Assembly (NCBI RefSeq): GCF_000282515.1
Contig: NZ_AKJD01000091.1
Location: 1 to 53,585 of the forward strand
Length of the DNA: 53,585 nucleotides
Direction of reading: 5' to 3'
Origin: Pseudomonas sp. GM80
Lineage (GTDB): Bacteria > Pseudomonadota > Gammaproteobacteria > Pseudomonadales > Pseudomonadaceae
Of the stretch, positions 1 to 9,216 are shown one piece after another. Each line of letters opens with the position of its first letter. Within the stretch, counting starts at the first letter, position 1. The notes under the pieces were generated by a model. That model was given only the letters and a program-made list of their open reading frames with translations. It was not told where the DNA came from and did no database searches. The position numbers were made by a program, and so were the translations under genes.

Positions 1-55
1 GATCTTTTGATCTTAAAAACAAGATCAAAAGATCGCAGCCTTCGGCAGCTCCTAC
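1..55. repeat. REP pair (GCTGCGATCTTTTGATC family), cut by window edge
   Basis: The right arm ends in the REP core with TTCGGCAGCTCCTAC; the left arm is truncated by the start of the window. The same family recurs near 10.8, 17.2, 22.4, 27.9, 43.4, 44.7 and 47.3 kb. Confidence 0.9.
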
Positions 56-70
56 AGGGGGACAGCGCAT

Positions 71-108
71 AAAAAAACCCACTGACCGTCGCCGGTTCAG
101 TGGGTTTT
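71..108 (-). terminator. mqo: Intrinsic terminator of mqo
   Basis: Read on the minus strand, an 8-bp stem (CCCACTGA / TCAGTGGG) is followed by seven T. It lies directly after the mqo stop codon. Confidence 0.85.
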
Positions 109-125
109 GTGTGTCAGGGGTCTAG

Positions 126-1772
126 TTACAGAGCCATGTCACGTGCAGCGTTTTCCTTCGGTGCTTCAGCTTTTTCAGCAGCAGGTGCGGCCGGAGCAGC
201 TACCTGACCGATGACTGGAGGCGTCGGCAGTTCGAGGATCTTGGCGGTGTAAGCCCACTCTGCAGCCACTTTGGCTGGATCGCTGTTCAGCTGAGTGCCG
301 TAGCTTGGCACGATCTGATGCAGCTTGGTTTGCCACTCTGGGCTAGCCACTTTGTCTTTGAAGACTTTCTGCAGCACGCTCAGCATGATCGGAGCAGCGG
401 TCGACGCGCCTGGCGATGCGCCCAGCAGGCCGGCGATGGAGCCGTCTTGTGCAGCAACAATTTCGGTGCCCAGTTTCAGCACGCCGCCAGCGGCTTCATC
501 ACGCTTGATGATTTGCACGCGTTGGCCGGCTTGCCACAGGCGCCAGTCTTCGGCTTTGGCGTTCGGGAAGTATTCCTTCAGCGCGTTCATGCGGTCTTCA
601 TCCGACAGCATCAGTTGGCCAGCCAGGTACTCGACCAGCGGGTATTCCTTGATGCCGACCTTGGTCATAGGCCAGATGTTGTGGGTGGTGGTGCTGGTCA
701 GCAGGTCCAGGTACGAACCTTCCTTGAGGAACTTGGTGCTGAAGGTCGCGAATGGGCCAAACAGGATCACGCGCTTGCCGTCCAGAACACGGGTGTCCAG
801 GTGCGGAACGGACATCGGCGGTGCGCCAACCGAGGCTTTACCGTAGGCCTTGGCCAAGTGCTGTTCAGCGATGGTCGGGTTATCGGTCACCAGGAACGAG
901 CCGCCTACCGGGAAGCCAGCGTATTCCTTGGCTTCAGGAATGCCCGACTTCTGCAGCAGGTGCAGTGCACCGCCGCCAGCGCCGATGAACACGAACTTGG
1001 CGTCGGTTTCGGTTTTAGTGCCGTCTTTCAGGTTTTTGTAGCTGACACGCCAAGTGCCATCGGCATTCTTGGTGATGTCCTCGACTTCGCTCGACAGTTT
1101 CAGATCGAAGTTAGGCTTGGTTTGCAGGTGGGCAGCGAACTGGCGGGTGATTTCGCCGAAGTTCATGTCGGTACCCAACGGGCTCCAGGTGGCCGCGATT
1201 TTCTGGTTCGGGTCACGCCCTTCCATCATCAGCGGAACCCACTTCTTGATCACAGCCGGGTCTTCGGAGTACTGCATGCCGGCGAACAGCGGGCTCGCTT
1301 GCAGGGCTTCGTAGCGCTTTTTCAGGAACTTGATGTTGTCATCACCCCACACGAAGCTCATGTGCGGCGTGGTGTTGATGAACGAGCGAGGGTTCTTCAG
1401 AACGCCTTGCTGAACCTGCCAGGCCCAGAACTGACGGGACACCTGGAACGCTTCGTTGATCTCGACGGCTTTCGGGATCGTCACGTTGCCTTTGTCGTCT
1501 TCCGGGGTGTAGTTCAGCTCAGCCAGAGCCGAGTGACCGGTACCGGCGTTGTTCCAGCCGTTGGAGCTTTCCAGGGCGACGCCATCAAGGCGCTCGACCA
1601 TTTCCATCGACCAGCTTGGCTCCAGCTCATTGATCCACACACCCAGGGTGGTGCTCATGATGCCGCCGCCGATCAGCAGAACGTCGACTTTCTTTGCTTC
1701 GTCAGCATTGGCGGATGTCATCCCCATCGCCAAAGCCAGACCCAGCAGGGCTGTGTTCACTTTTTTAAACAT
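126..1772 (-). CDS. mqo: Malate:quinone oxidoreductase
   Basis: FAD-dependent, membrane-associated enzyme that oxidises malate to oxaloacetate and passes electrons to quinone, bypassing NAD malate dehydrogenase in the TCA cycle. The protein is 548 residues. After a hydrophobic N-terminus resembling a signal peptide (about residues 1-24, ending SANA) comes the dinucleotide-binding stretch [16 protein letters not shown] and the Mqo-typical [14 protein letters not shown]. The C-terminus carries an Ala/Pro/Glu-rich tail. I chose the ATG at 1772 over an in-frame GTG nine bases upstream, because an AGGTG ribosome site is correctly placed before it. It is a single gene with its own terminator. The family assignment is certain; whether the N-terminal segment is cleaved or serves as an anchor is not known. 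Confidence 0.97.
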   Translation of the reverse strand: MFKKVNTALLGLALAMGMTSANADEAKKVDVLLIGGGIMSTTLGVWINELEPSWSMEMVERLDGVALESSNGWNNAGTGHSALAELNYTPEDDKGNVTIPKAVEINEAFQVSRQFWAWQVQQGVLKNPRSFINTTPHMSFVWGDDNIKFLKKRYEALQASPLFAGMQYSEDPAVIKKWVPLMMEGRDPNQKIAATWSPLGTDMNFGEITRQFAAHLQTKPNFDLKLSSEVEDITKNADGTWRVSYKNLKDGTKTETDAKFVFIGAGGGALHLLQKSGIPEAKEYAGFPVGGSFLVTDNPTIAEQHLAKAYGKASVGAPPMSVPHLDTRVLDGKRVILFGPFATFSTKFLKEGSYLDLLTSTTTHNIWPMTKVGIKEYPLVEYLAGQLMLSDEDRMNALKEYFPNAKAEDWRLWQAGQRVQIIKRDEAAGGVLKLGTEIVAAQDGSIAGLLGASPGASTAAPIMLSVLQKVFKDKVASPEWQTKLHQIVPSYGTQLNSDPAKVAAEWAYTAKILELPTPPVIGQVAAPAAPAAEKAEAPKENAARDMAL

Positions 1773-2171
1773 CTGTTGCACCTATGATAAAACGCCTTCC
1801 GCCCGCCGCTGTTATCTGTATGCGATCCGCTTTGATGACGCTCAGGCTAGCGTCGCAGATTCCGGCACACTTCAATTTTGACGGGTGGGCACACAAGGCC
1901 GACGTGCTGCATCGACCTCAGTTAATGTCCCTTCTGAACTGACTTTTTATCATTATTGGCTTCAGCTACTTGAGCGACAGGGATTCCGTCAGCCCGCCCG
2001 AAGGCAAGCAAACTGAATTAGGTCAAACCAAGTTGGCGCGCAGAATATCACGTCAGGGCAAACCCGCGCGTCTGTTCCCGACTTGAGAGTCTTTTTCCGC
2101 TCAGGGGCTTATCGGCCGATAGCAGCTGAACATGACCGTGTGTTTTATCAATAGCGTCAGGGTGACTGGTC
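1773..2171. other. Upstream region of mqo, no gene seen
   Basis: About 400 bases between mqo and the REP pair. I find no convincing coding frame and no motif I can name. The mqo promoter must lie here, but I cannot place it with confidence. Confidence 0.5.
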
Positions 2172-2280
2172 TGGCCTCATCGCGGGCAAGCCCGCTCCCA
2201 CAAAGTTTGATGGTGTTACCAGGTTTGTATTTACACCGCAGAAACTGTGGGAGCGGGCTTGCCCGCGATGGCGTCAGGCC
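2172..2280. repeat. REP inverted pair (CGGGCAAGCCCGCTCCCACA family)
   Basis: Two facing copies of the GCGGGCAAGCCCGCTCCCACA-type core, at about 2178-2202 and 2246-2270, with outer flanks GGCCT and AGGCC also inverted. It sits between mqo and the 3' end of the chemoreceptor gene. Confidence 0.9.
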
Positions 2281-2304
2281 CGACACCATAGAACCGCCCT
2301 GCTG

Positions 2305-3918
2305 TCACAACCGAAACCGATCCACCGACTGCGCCAGCTGCCCTGCCAGGCTCGACAACTCATCGGTGGTTGTCGCCGTTTGCCCGATCACCCGGCTGTT
2401 GCCCTCCGACATTCCGGCAATCATTTCCACCTGGTGGGCAATCTCGTTACTGGCCTGACTCTGCTCGCCAATCGTGCGGGTGATGTCGTTGACCAGTTGC
2501 GTCGTGCTCAACGTGGCGTCGAGGATTTCGCGGATCGCCCGCTCGACATCCGCCGTCACCGCCATGCCTTTGTCGACCTGCGCCACCCCCGCTTCCATGC
2601 TGCTGACTGCCTCGCGCGTGCTGCTTTGAATACGCGCGACCATCGCGGCGATTTCCTGGGTAGAAGCACTGGTGCGCGCTGCCAGACTGCGCACTTCGTC
2701 GGCCACCACGGCAAAGCCCCGACCCTGTTCTCCCGCGCGAGCGGCTTCGATCGCGGCATTGAGCGCCAGCAGGTTGGTCTGGTCGGCAATGCTCTTGATC
2801 ACCTGAATGATGTTGAAGATGCCTTCGGATTCCTGATCCAGCGTGCGGATCACCTGTGCCGACTGTTGCGCCGAACGGGCGATGTCATCCATGTCACTGA
2901 CCACTTGATGAATCACCCCGCCGCCCTCCTTGGCAAGGTTTTCGGCCTGGCTGGCCATGCTCAAGGCACGTTCGGCGTGGCGGGTGATTTCCTCGATGCT
3001 CGCGGTCATCTGGCTGGCCGCGGCAGCCATGGTGCTGGCGGCGACACTTTGCTGCTGGCTGCTGTCGGCGACCTGATGGCAACCGTGACTGAGCTGCTCG
3101 CTCATGCCGCTGACGCCATGGGCATTGCTGCGCACCACGTCGATCATGTTGCGCAAATCCCGCTGCATGGTTGCCAGCGTGCGAATCAGGGCGCTGGCTT
3201 CATCCTTGCCGGTTGGCTCGTTGATCGGCTCGCTCAGATTACCGTGGGCGATGCTCTCGGCGATGCGGCTGGCGGTTTGCAACGGCCCCGTGATGCTGCG
3301 AATCACCCAGCGCCCTTCCACCATTAGCAGCAGCGAACCGGCGAGCAACACGACAGCGAGGGCGATGTTGGCATTGCGGATGGCAGCTTCAGTGGCTTCG
3401 CTGGTTTGCCGGGTATTGCTTTCAATCAACTCGCTCAACGCGGCCATCTGCGTTTCGAGCTGGCTGAAGGCGCCGTTGAACGTGCCAAGTTGCTCTTGCG
3501 CAGCCTGCGGATTGTCCAGCGCCAGACCGACAATCTGTTCACCGGCATTGATGTAGGTGTCGAGGCTCGGCTTGATCTGCTCCAACGCCGTGCGCAACGT
3601 CGGCTTGATCGGCAGCTTGAGATTCTCCTCCAGCACTTCACGGAAATGCCCCGCATGCTCGTCGATCGAGTCTCGCGCTTCGACTGCCGTGCTGGTGCTT
3701 TTGCCCAGCCCGACCAGCATTGCCGAGTAGACATCGGCGCGCAGGGCGTCGTGCATCATGTCGGCTTCCATGTGGTTGCGCAGCGCGCTCATGCTGACCG
3801 CGTTATCGCTGACTGCCGTGGCCATCCGCTGATTGCCGACATAGCTGACCAGACTGACCAGCAACGCCGTCAGCAGGCTAGTAACAATCAGCAACACTAA
3901 ACGCAGTTTGATCGACAC
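2305..3918 (-). CDS. Methyl-accepting chemotaxis protein
   Basis: Transmembrane chemoreceptor that signals through CheA/CheW to the flagellar motor. It has one membrane helix near residues 5-27, a helical periplasmic sensor of about 150 residues (four-helix-bundle type), a second membrane helix near 183-203, a HAMP linker, and a cytoplasmic signalling domain whose hairpin tip reads [20 protein letters not shown]. No C-terminal CheR/CheB docking pentapeptide is present. A perfect AAGGAGG eight bases before the GTG at 3918 decides that start over an upstream GTG at 3939, within whose reading frame the ribosome site would lie. The ligand cannot be inferred. The gene stands alone. Confidence 0.93.
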   Translation of the reverse strand: MSIKLRLVLLIVTSLLTALLVSLVSYVGNQRMATAVSDNAVSMSALRNHMEADMMHDALRADVYSAMLVGLGKSTSTAVEARDSIDEHAGHFREVLEENLKLPIKPTLRTALEQIKPSLDTYINAGEQIVGLALDNPQAAQEQLGTFNGAFSQLETQMAALSELIESNTRQTSEATEAAIRNANIALAVVLLAGSLLLMVEGRWVIRSITGPLQTASRIAESIAHGNLSEPINEPTGKDEASALIRTLATMQRDLRNMIDVVRSNAHGVSGMSEQLSHGCHQVADSSQQQSVAASTMAAAASQMTASIEEITRHAERALSMASQAENLAKEGGGVIHQVVSDMDDIARSAQQSAQVIRTLDQESEGIFNIIQVIKSIADQTNLLALNAAIEAARAGEQGRGFAVVADEVRSLAARTSASTQEIAAMVARIQSSTREAVSSMEAGVAQVDKGMAVTADVERAIREILDATLSTTQLVNDITRTIGEQSQASNEIAHQVEMIAGMSEGNSRVIGQTATTTDELSSLAGQLAQSVDRFRL

Positions 3919-4161
3919 CGGGTTTTCCTCCTTGGTCACGCCCGTAAACGCTTGTCAGACCTTCAGTTAAGCCTATCTGCGCAGGTCTGCCGGGCCAGTG
4001 CGTGTCAGCAGGTGTCCGCGTGAGGGCTGAATGCCAGAAAACTTTCCGATTGCGTGACAAGTCACACTTTGCACGCAGGCGGCCGAGGCCTTCATCGCCG
4101 GTTAATGCCGGCCGGCTATTGAGTCCGTCATTGAAAAACCCTCATGCACAAGGAAACGCTT

Positions 4162-4683
4162 ATGAAACGCGCTCTATGGTTAGGCTTGCTCGGCACCTTC
4201 GCCATCGGCACCGCGCAGGCAGCGACGGAAAAAGTCGCCATCAATCTGGTCAGCGCCGACGGTGCGCCGCAGGCGATCGGCTCGGTCACTGTCAGTGAAA
4301 CGCCGTATGGCCTGTTGTTCACCCCTGATCTGAAATCCCTGCCGGCCGGCATCCATGGCTTTCATGTGCATGAAAACGGCAGTTGCGAGGCGGGTATGAA
4401 AGACGGTGTCAAAGGCGCGGCACTGGCGGCTGGCGGCCACTTCGACCCGCAGAAAACCGGCAAACACCTCGGCCCTTACGCCGATGGCCATCTCGGCGAC
4501 TTGCCGGCGGTTTACGTGACAGCTGACGGCAGCGCCAACTATCCCGTACTGGCGCCACGCCTGAAAAAGATTTCCGAGATCAAGGGGCACGCGCTGATGA
4601 TCCACGCCGGTGGCGACAACCACGCCGACATGCCCAAACCGCTGGGCGGTGGCGGTGATCGCATGGCGTGCGGGGTGATCTGA
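4162..4683 (+). CDS. sodC: Superoxide dismutase [Cu-Zn], periplasmic
   Basis: Converts superoxide to hydrogen peroxide and oxygen in the periplasm. The 173-residue precursor has a signal peptide ([20 protein letters not shown]). The copper and zinc ligand regions are intact: [33 protein letters not shown] and HAGGDNHAD. The two disulfide cysteines lie in GSCEAG and near the C-terminus (CGVI). The ATG at 4162 is preceded by AAGGAAACGCTT; an in-frame ATG at 4144 lacks a ribosome site and would bury the signal peptide. It appears monocistronic, with a modest GC-rich hairpin after the stop. Confidence 0.96.
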   Translation: MKRALWLGLLGTFAIGTAQAATEKVAINLVSADGAPQAIGSVTVSETPYGLLFTPDLKSLPAGIHGFHVHENGSCEAGMKDGVKGAALAAGGHFDPQKTGKHLGPYADGHLGDLPAVYVTADGSANYPVLAPRLKKISEIKGHALMIHAGGDNHADMPKPLGGGGDRMACGVI

Positions 4684-4845
4684 CGCTTCTCCGTGGAAAA
4701 GACCGGGCAGCCCCGCCGTGGCGCTGCCTGCGTCTGCTTTGCAAAAACGCAGACTTTGCCCTGCCATGGAACTCCCGCCCACTAAGCCCCTCTCACATTA
4801 TGTAGTCCTTCCCTTTTTGCTTCGCGCTTGTGGAGGAACACCGTC

Positions 4846-5160
4846 ATGCGCAAGTTAGTGCTCGTTTCTTCTTTACTCCTATGCCTGCCCGTTGGCTCCG
4901 CTCTGGCCAAAGTCGATGCCGGAGATGTCGCTACCTCGGCCGGTGTCTCCGCGTCGCTGTACTCGACCTTCAAGGATCACAAAATGGTGATTCCGGCCCG
5001 TGACGACTTGTCTGCATTTGTCGCCAGTGGCGGGGCCATTCGTGGGGTTTATCTTGAATCCGTGCTGCAACAGGTTCGCCAGGACAACCCTGGCCTGAAC
5101 GCCAGCGATGAAGACCTCGCCAATGCGATTCTGGTGCATTACGAAGGTTTGAATCAGTAG
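4846..5160 (+). CDS. DUF2388-type small secreted protein
   Basis: A 104-residue protein with a clear signal peptide (MRKLVLVSSLLLCLPVGSALA) and a short periplasmic domain. The pattern of a lysine-rich strand, DDLSAFVASGGAIRG and a C-terminal helix matches, from memory, the Pseudomonas-restricted DUF2388 family, whose function is unknown. Start chosen at the ATG after GTGGAGGAACACCGTC. It lies between sodC and the next small gene, all on the plus strand but with gaps over 60 bases, so co-transcription is not clear. Confidence 0.8.
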   Translation: MRKLVLVSSLLLCLPVGSALAKVDAGDVATSAGVSASLYSTFKDHKMVIPARDDLSAFVASGGAIRGVYLESVLQQVRQDNPGLNASDEDLANAILVHYEGLNQ

Positions 5161-5228
5161 CGCTCACGGATCAGGCAGCCGATGGATGGCCGCTGAAGGC
5201 GCATAGGCAAAACTGTCCGACGGCCTCT

Positions 5229-5642
5229 ATGATGGAGGCCATGACGACTTCCGTACCCTTGCGTTCACCCTGCCCGCCCGGCGCCTGCATCTGCGGGCGC
5301 GATCCGTTGCTGGAGCAACCCGGCGCGGATCTGCGCATCTTGCGTCTGACCCGCGAGGAAGAAAAAGTCTTGCTCGCGCGCTTGGAAAAACTGAAGAATC
5401 TCGATGATCTGAAGCATCTGCAAAAGCGCATGTTCGAGCAGTTGGGTATCCGCGTCGAGGTCGCGCCCGGCTTTCACGAAGTGCGCACCATGCTCGGTAT
5501 CGAAATAGAGATCGACGAGTTGCCGGGGCTCTGCCGCAAGACGCGCAAGGCCATCCCCACCGCGATTCGTCGTGGCCTGAATAACAACCCCGAAATCGCC
5601 TTCGAACTGCTCAACGCCAACGACCTGTTGCGCGACACCTGA
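5229..5642 (+). CDS. Conserved hypothetical protein (CxC-containing N-terminus)
   Basis: A protein of up to 137 residues that I do not recognise by function. Near the N-terminus is CPPGACICGRDPL, three clustered cysteines that could bind metal or form disulfides. A charged helix rich in Glu, Lys and Leu follows (residues about 40-75), then a mixed domain with a fourth cysteine (LPGLCRKTRKAI). There is no signal peptide. The start is uncertain: ATGs at 5229, 5232 and 5241 are all possible and none has a good ribosome site. Its stop abuts the ligD stop in a tail-to-tail arrangement with no bases between. Confidence 0.65.
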   Translation: MMEAMTTSVPLRSPCPPGACICGRDPLLEQPGADLRILRLTREEEKVLLARLEKLKNLDDLKHLQKRMFEQLGIRVEVAPGFHEVRTMLGIEIEIDELPGLCRKTRKAIPTAIRRGLNNNPEIAFELLNANDLLRDT

Positions 5643-8234
5643 TCACTTCTTCATGCCGACCCGTTTGCGCATCTCGGCGGTGATGCTCTGGCGGGTTTTC
5701 TTCAGATCCGCCCACGGTTCGTCGCCCACTTCGGCCAAGCGTTCGTGGACGTTGTGGATGTTCCACTGATTTCCGCCCTTGATCTCGGCAACCTCTTCGC
5801 GAAACAACGGCACCGACACTGGCAGACCTTCGCGAGTGCGCGCTGCGTAGGCGCAAATGGTGGTGGCGCCGAGGCCGTTGCGCAGGTAATCGATGAAGAT
5901 TCTTCCGACGCGATTCTTCGGCCCCGATACCGCCGAAAAGCGGTCCGGCAACAGCTTGGCCATGTGACTGACAATCGCGTGGCTGAAGTCTTTCACCTCA
6001 TCCCAGCCCAGCTTGCGCGTCAGCGGTACCACCAAGTGAATGCCCTTGCCGCCGCTGGTTTTCAGAAAGGCCTTGAGCCCCAGTTCATCGAGCACCGTCA
6101 AGGTCAGGGCCGTCGCTTCGACCATGCTTTTCCAGGGCAACGCCGGATCCGGGTCAAGGTCGAGGACGAAGCGGTCAGGCTTGTCCAGGTCAGTGGTGGT
6201 CGCGTTCCAGGTGTGCAGTTCGACTGTGCTCATCTGCACCGCGCCGATCAGCGCTTCAGCATTGTTGATAAGCATCACCGGTTGCCCGGTGACGTCTTTG
6301 TCCAGCGTGGTGATGCCGGGGATCGCCAGGCGCTCGGCGTTCTTCTGAAAGAACAGCTCGCCGGCAATGCCATCCGGCGCACGCACCAGGGCGACCGGGC
6401 GATCCTTGAGCTGCGGCAGGATCCACTGCGCAACGCTGGCGTAATACTCGGCCAGTTGCATCTTGGTGGTGCCGCTGACAGCGTCGATCACCCGATCCGG
6501 GTGGGTGATGCGCACTTTGCCGCTGGCCAGACCGAGTTGCGATGGCGCCGTGTCAGCTTTTTCCGCAGGCGCTTTTTTCGCCGGTTTCTTCGCAGCGGTT
6601 TTGCTCTCGGAAGTCTTCACGGGCTTCGCTCGCTCCTCGGTGATGTCCTTGGCCGGTTTGTCATTGCGCAGACCATGAAACACAGCATGGCGCACCGAGC
6701 CGTCCTTGGTCATCTCGGCAAAAGCCACTTCGGCCAAGAGTTTCGGTTTCAGCCAGTGCACGCCTTTGGCTTCGAATCCCGTGGGTGGATTGACCACGGC
6801 CGCGCTCTTTGTCTGCAGCGGTTTCAGTTGCGCAAGAATGCTTTTCAGCGTCGCTTCGTTGAACCCGGTGCCGACCTTGCCGGCGTAGCGCAATTCGCCG
6901 CTGTCGCGATCATGCAGGCCGAGCAACAATGCGCCGAAGGCACTGCGCGAGCCTTTCGGTTCGGTGTAGCCAACCACGACGAATTCCTGCCGATGTTTGC
7001 ATTTGAGCTTGATCCAGTCGCCGCTGCGTCGGGACACGTAGGGCGAGCCGAGACGCTTGCCGATCAGCCCTTCCATCTGCATCTGGCAGGCGCTGTTGAG
7101 CAAGGCGTCCGGGGTTTCGTCAAACGCTTCGGAATAGCGCAACAGTGGATTTTTCTGGGCGCCGAGGATGGTCGACAGCGCAGCTCGCCGCTCCTCGACC
7201 GGCACTTCGCGCAAATCCACGCCGTTGAGGTACGGCAAATCAAACAAGTAGTAGAGGATGTTAGCGCTGCGCCCGACTTCGAAGGCATTTTGCAGTGCCT
7301 GAAAATCCGGCACACCGTGTTCGTTGGCGACGACCATTTCGCCGTCCAGCCAGGCCGATTCCAGCCCCAGCGCAGCCAGGGCTTCGGCCTGTTGCGGCAA
7401 TTTGTGCGTCCAGTCGTGGCCGTTGCGGGTGAACAGTTGCACCTGGTCATGATCGATCCGCGCCATGATCCGGTAGCCGTCGAATTTTATTTCGTAGCTC
7501 CACTGGCCTTCCGGCGCACTGTCGACCAGCGTCGCCAGCTCGGGCTTGAGCTGCGCGGGCAGTTTGGCTTTGTGCGCCCCGGTCAGCGTGCCGGTGGCTT
7601 TTTTGCGCGCTTTGGCGGCGGGTTTCTTGACCGGTTTGCTTTGCTCGGCAGCGAGTTTGGGTTTGCCGACGATCGTGCGTTCGCTGAGCACACTGTCGGG
7701 CTCGGCGACCAGCACGTCGTAATCATCCTGCGGGCGCGCGGCGTTGTCCTGATGCTTGATCAGAAACCACTGCTCCTTTTTCCCCGGCATGTGCGTGCGC
7801 ACCAGATTCCAGATGCCACCGAGTTTTTCGCCTTGCAGTTCGAACTTGAGTTTGCCCTTGGCGTAGGCCTTTTGCGGGTCCTCCAGCGGAATCCACACGC
7901 CGCGATCCCAGACGATCACGTCGCCGGCACCGTAATGCCCTTCTGGAATGCTGCCCTCGAACGTCGCGTAATCCAGCGGATGATCCTCGACATGCACCGC
8001 CAGACGCTTGACCTTGGGGTCGAGCGACGGCCCCTTCGGCACCGCCCAGCTCTTCAACGCGCCATCGAGTTCCAGGCGAAAGTCGTAATGCAGGTGCGAA
8101 GCGTCGTGCTTCTGGATGCAGAACTGCAGGGCGTGATCCGTGGCGGTTTTACCCCCCCGGCGCTTGGTCGCGGCCGGTTCCGACGTCGCCGAAAAATCGC
8201 GCATGCGGTTGTAGTCGTCGAGGTTCCTGTTCAT
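5643..8234 (-). CDS. ligD: DNA ligase D (phosphoesterase-ligase-polymerase)
   Basis: Multidomain enzyme of bacterial non-homologous end joining that trims, fills and seals double-strand breaks with Ku. The 863-residue protein runs in the Pseudomonas order: 3'-phosphoesterase (about 1-195, with HDASHLHYDFRLELDG), ATP-dependent ligase (about 215-520, nucleotidyl-lysine motif EIKFDGYRIMARI), an Ala/Lys-rich linker, and a C-terminal primase-like polymerase (about 570-860, FVLDLDPDP). The ATG at 8234 follows AGGCAGGTGTGTG; an upstream GTG/ATG-like start would add seven residues that fit the domain less well. The gene lies 17 bases after the methyltransferase gene and is probably co-transcribed with it. 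No ku gene is visible in the window. Confidence 0.96.
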   Translation of the reverse strand: MNRNLDDYNRMRDFSATSEPAATKRRGGKTATDHALQFCIQKHDASHLHYDFRLELDGALKSWAVPKGPSLDPKVKRLAVHVEDHPLDYATFEGSIPEGHYGAGDVIVWDRGVWIPLEDPQKAYAKGKLKFELQGEKLGGIWNLVRTHMPGKKEQWFLIKHQDNAARPQDDYDVLVAEPDSVLSERTIVGKPKLAAEQSKPVKKPAAKARKKATGTLTGAHKAKLPAQLKPELATLVDSAPEGQWSYEIKFDGYRIMARIDHDQVQLFTRNGHDWTHKLPQQAEALAALGLESAWLDGEMVVANEHGVPDFQALQNAFEVGRSANILYYLFDLPYLNGVDLREVPVEERRAALSTILGAQKNPLLRYSEAFDETPDALLNSACQMQMEGLIGKRLGSPYVSRRSGDWIKLKCKHRQEFVVVGYTEPKGSRSAFGALLLGLHDRDSGELRYAGKVGTGFNEATLKSILAQLKPLQTKSAAVVNPPTGFEAKGVHWLKPKLLAEVAFAEMTKDGSVRHAVFHGLRNDKPAKDITEERAKPVKTSESKTAAKKPAKKAPAEKADTAPSQLGLASGKVRITHPDRVIDAVSGTTKMQLAEYYASVAQWILPQLKDRPVALVRAPDGIAGELFFQKNAERLAIPGITTLDKDVTGQPVMLINNAEALIGAVQMSTVELHTWNATTTDLDKPDRFVLDLDPDPALPWKSMVEATALTLTVLDELGLKAFLKTSGGKGIHLVVPLTRKLGWDEVKDFSHAIVSHMAKLLPDRFSAVSGPKNRVGRIFIDYLRNGLGATTICAYAARTREGLPVSVPLFREEVAEIKGGNQWNIHNVHERLAEVGDEPWADLKKTRQSITAEMRKRVGMKK

Positions 8235-8251
8235 CACACACCTGCCTTGTG

Positions 8252-9205
8252 TCAACCCAATCGGGTCACGGTCAGCGCCACCACGGCGATCCGGTCAACC
8301 CGCTGGTAACCGGGGTTGAGCAATTCCTCGCCGAAGACATCGGGGTCGAGTTCACGATACGTCCAGCCGAAGCGCTTTTCGTCCAGGCGTGGCAATACCG
8401 TGTCGAGAAACGGATCCCGACCGTCGACCATCGCCACACCGGTGTAGAGCAACAGCGAGCCACCGGGTGCCAGCCGATTCAGTGCCTGCTCGACAATCCG
8501 CAACGACAACCCGGCCCCCAGCGTGCCGCCGCCATGGCGATACGCGCGCCCCGCCGGATCGGCCATGTACGGTGGGTTGGCGACGATCAGATCGAACTCG
8601 CCATCGACACCTTGCAGCAGATCGCTGGCGCGTGCCTCGACGTTGGCCACTTCGGCCAGCGCGGCGTTGATCGTAGTCAGGCGCAGCGCAGCAGGGTTGA
8701 TGTCCAGCGCCAGCACTTGCGCTTCTCGGCGAGCACGACCGATCACGATGGCGCCGACGCCAGCACCACAGCCAATGTCCACGGCGCGATGGATCGGCGC
8801 AAAATTCTGCTGCAGATGAGCGTGAATCACTTGGGCGAAACGATAGGTGTCGGGACCGAAAAACACCGCATCCGCCGCGTCAGTGGGAAACGATGAATGC
8901 ACGAACGGCAAATCGTCGAGACTCGACCAACGCACCCGGCTTTTCAAATGGCCGTCGTATGCATCGATGATCTGCGCGTCTTGCAGTTGCCGTTGCTCAT
9001 CGGCAGACAACAATCCCGGTTGGAACGGACGCGACCAGCCGAACACATCGCGCAGGCAATCGGCCGCTTGACCTTCGTCGCGCTGATTGACGCGCTGATG
9101 CGTGAGCGGCGTCGGGGTGATGAATCGATAACCGTCGGCCTGCAGCCGCCGACCGAGTTGCAGCAACGCCAAGTCGTTGCTGTCGAGTTGTTCTTCCTGA
9201 GTCAT
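8252..9205 (-). CDS. Class I SAM-dependent methyltransferase (NPPY type)
   Basis: A 317-residue protein with a SAM-binding core (AVDIGCGAGVGAIVIGR, then ALDINPAALRLT) and the catalytic NPPY motif (LIVANPPYMADP) used by enzymes that methylate planar nitrogens, such as glutamine or nucleobase methyltransferases. About 120 N-terminal residues precede the core and resemble the accessory domain of release-factor-type enzymes. The start is well supported by AAGGAAGCCGCCA, which overlaps the stop region of the upstream gene. That coupling to the diiron-protein gene upstream and ligD downstream suggests one operon. The substrate is not known; action on the product of the diiron enzyme is possible but unproven. 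Confidence 0.85.
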   Translation of the reverse strand: MTQEEQLDSNDLALLQLGRRLQADGYRFITPTPLTHQRVNQRDEGQAADCLRDVFGWSRPFQPGLLSADEQRQLQDAQIIDAYDGHLKSRVRWSSLDDLPFVHSSFPTDAADAVFFGPDTYRFAQVIHAHLQQNFAPIHRAVDIGCGAGVGAIVIGRARREAQVLALDINPAALRLTTINAALAEVANVEARASDLLQGVDGEFDLIVANPPYMADPAGRAYRHGGGTLGAGLSLRIVEQALNRLAPGGSLLLYTGVAMVDGRDPFLDTVLPRLDEKRFGWTYRELDPDVFGEELLNPGYQRVDRIAVVALTVTRLG

Positions 9206-9216
9206 TGGCGGCTTCC

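Noticed and set aside
5745..8309. Long open frame of 854 codons antisense to ligD
   Set aside because: It lies fully opposite a gene with all LigD motifs; its translation is rich in Arg, His and Gln, as expected of an antisense shadow in GC-rich DNA.
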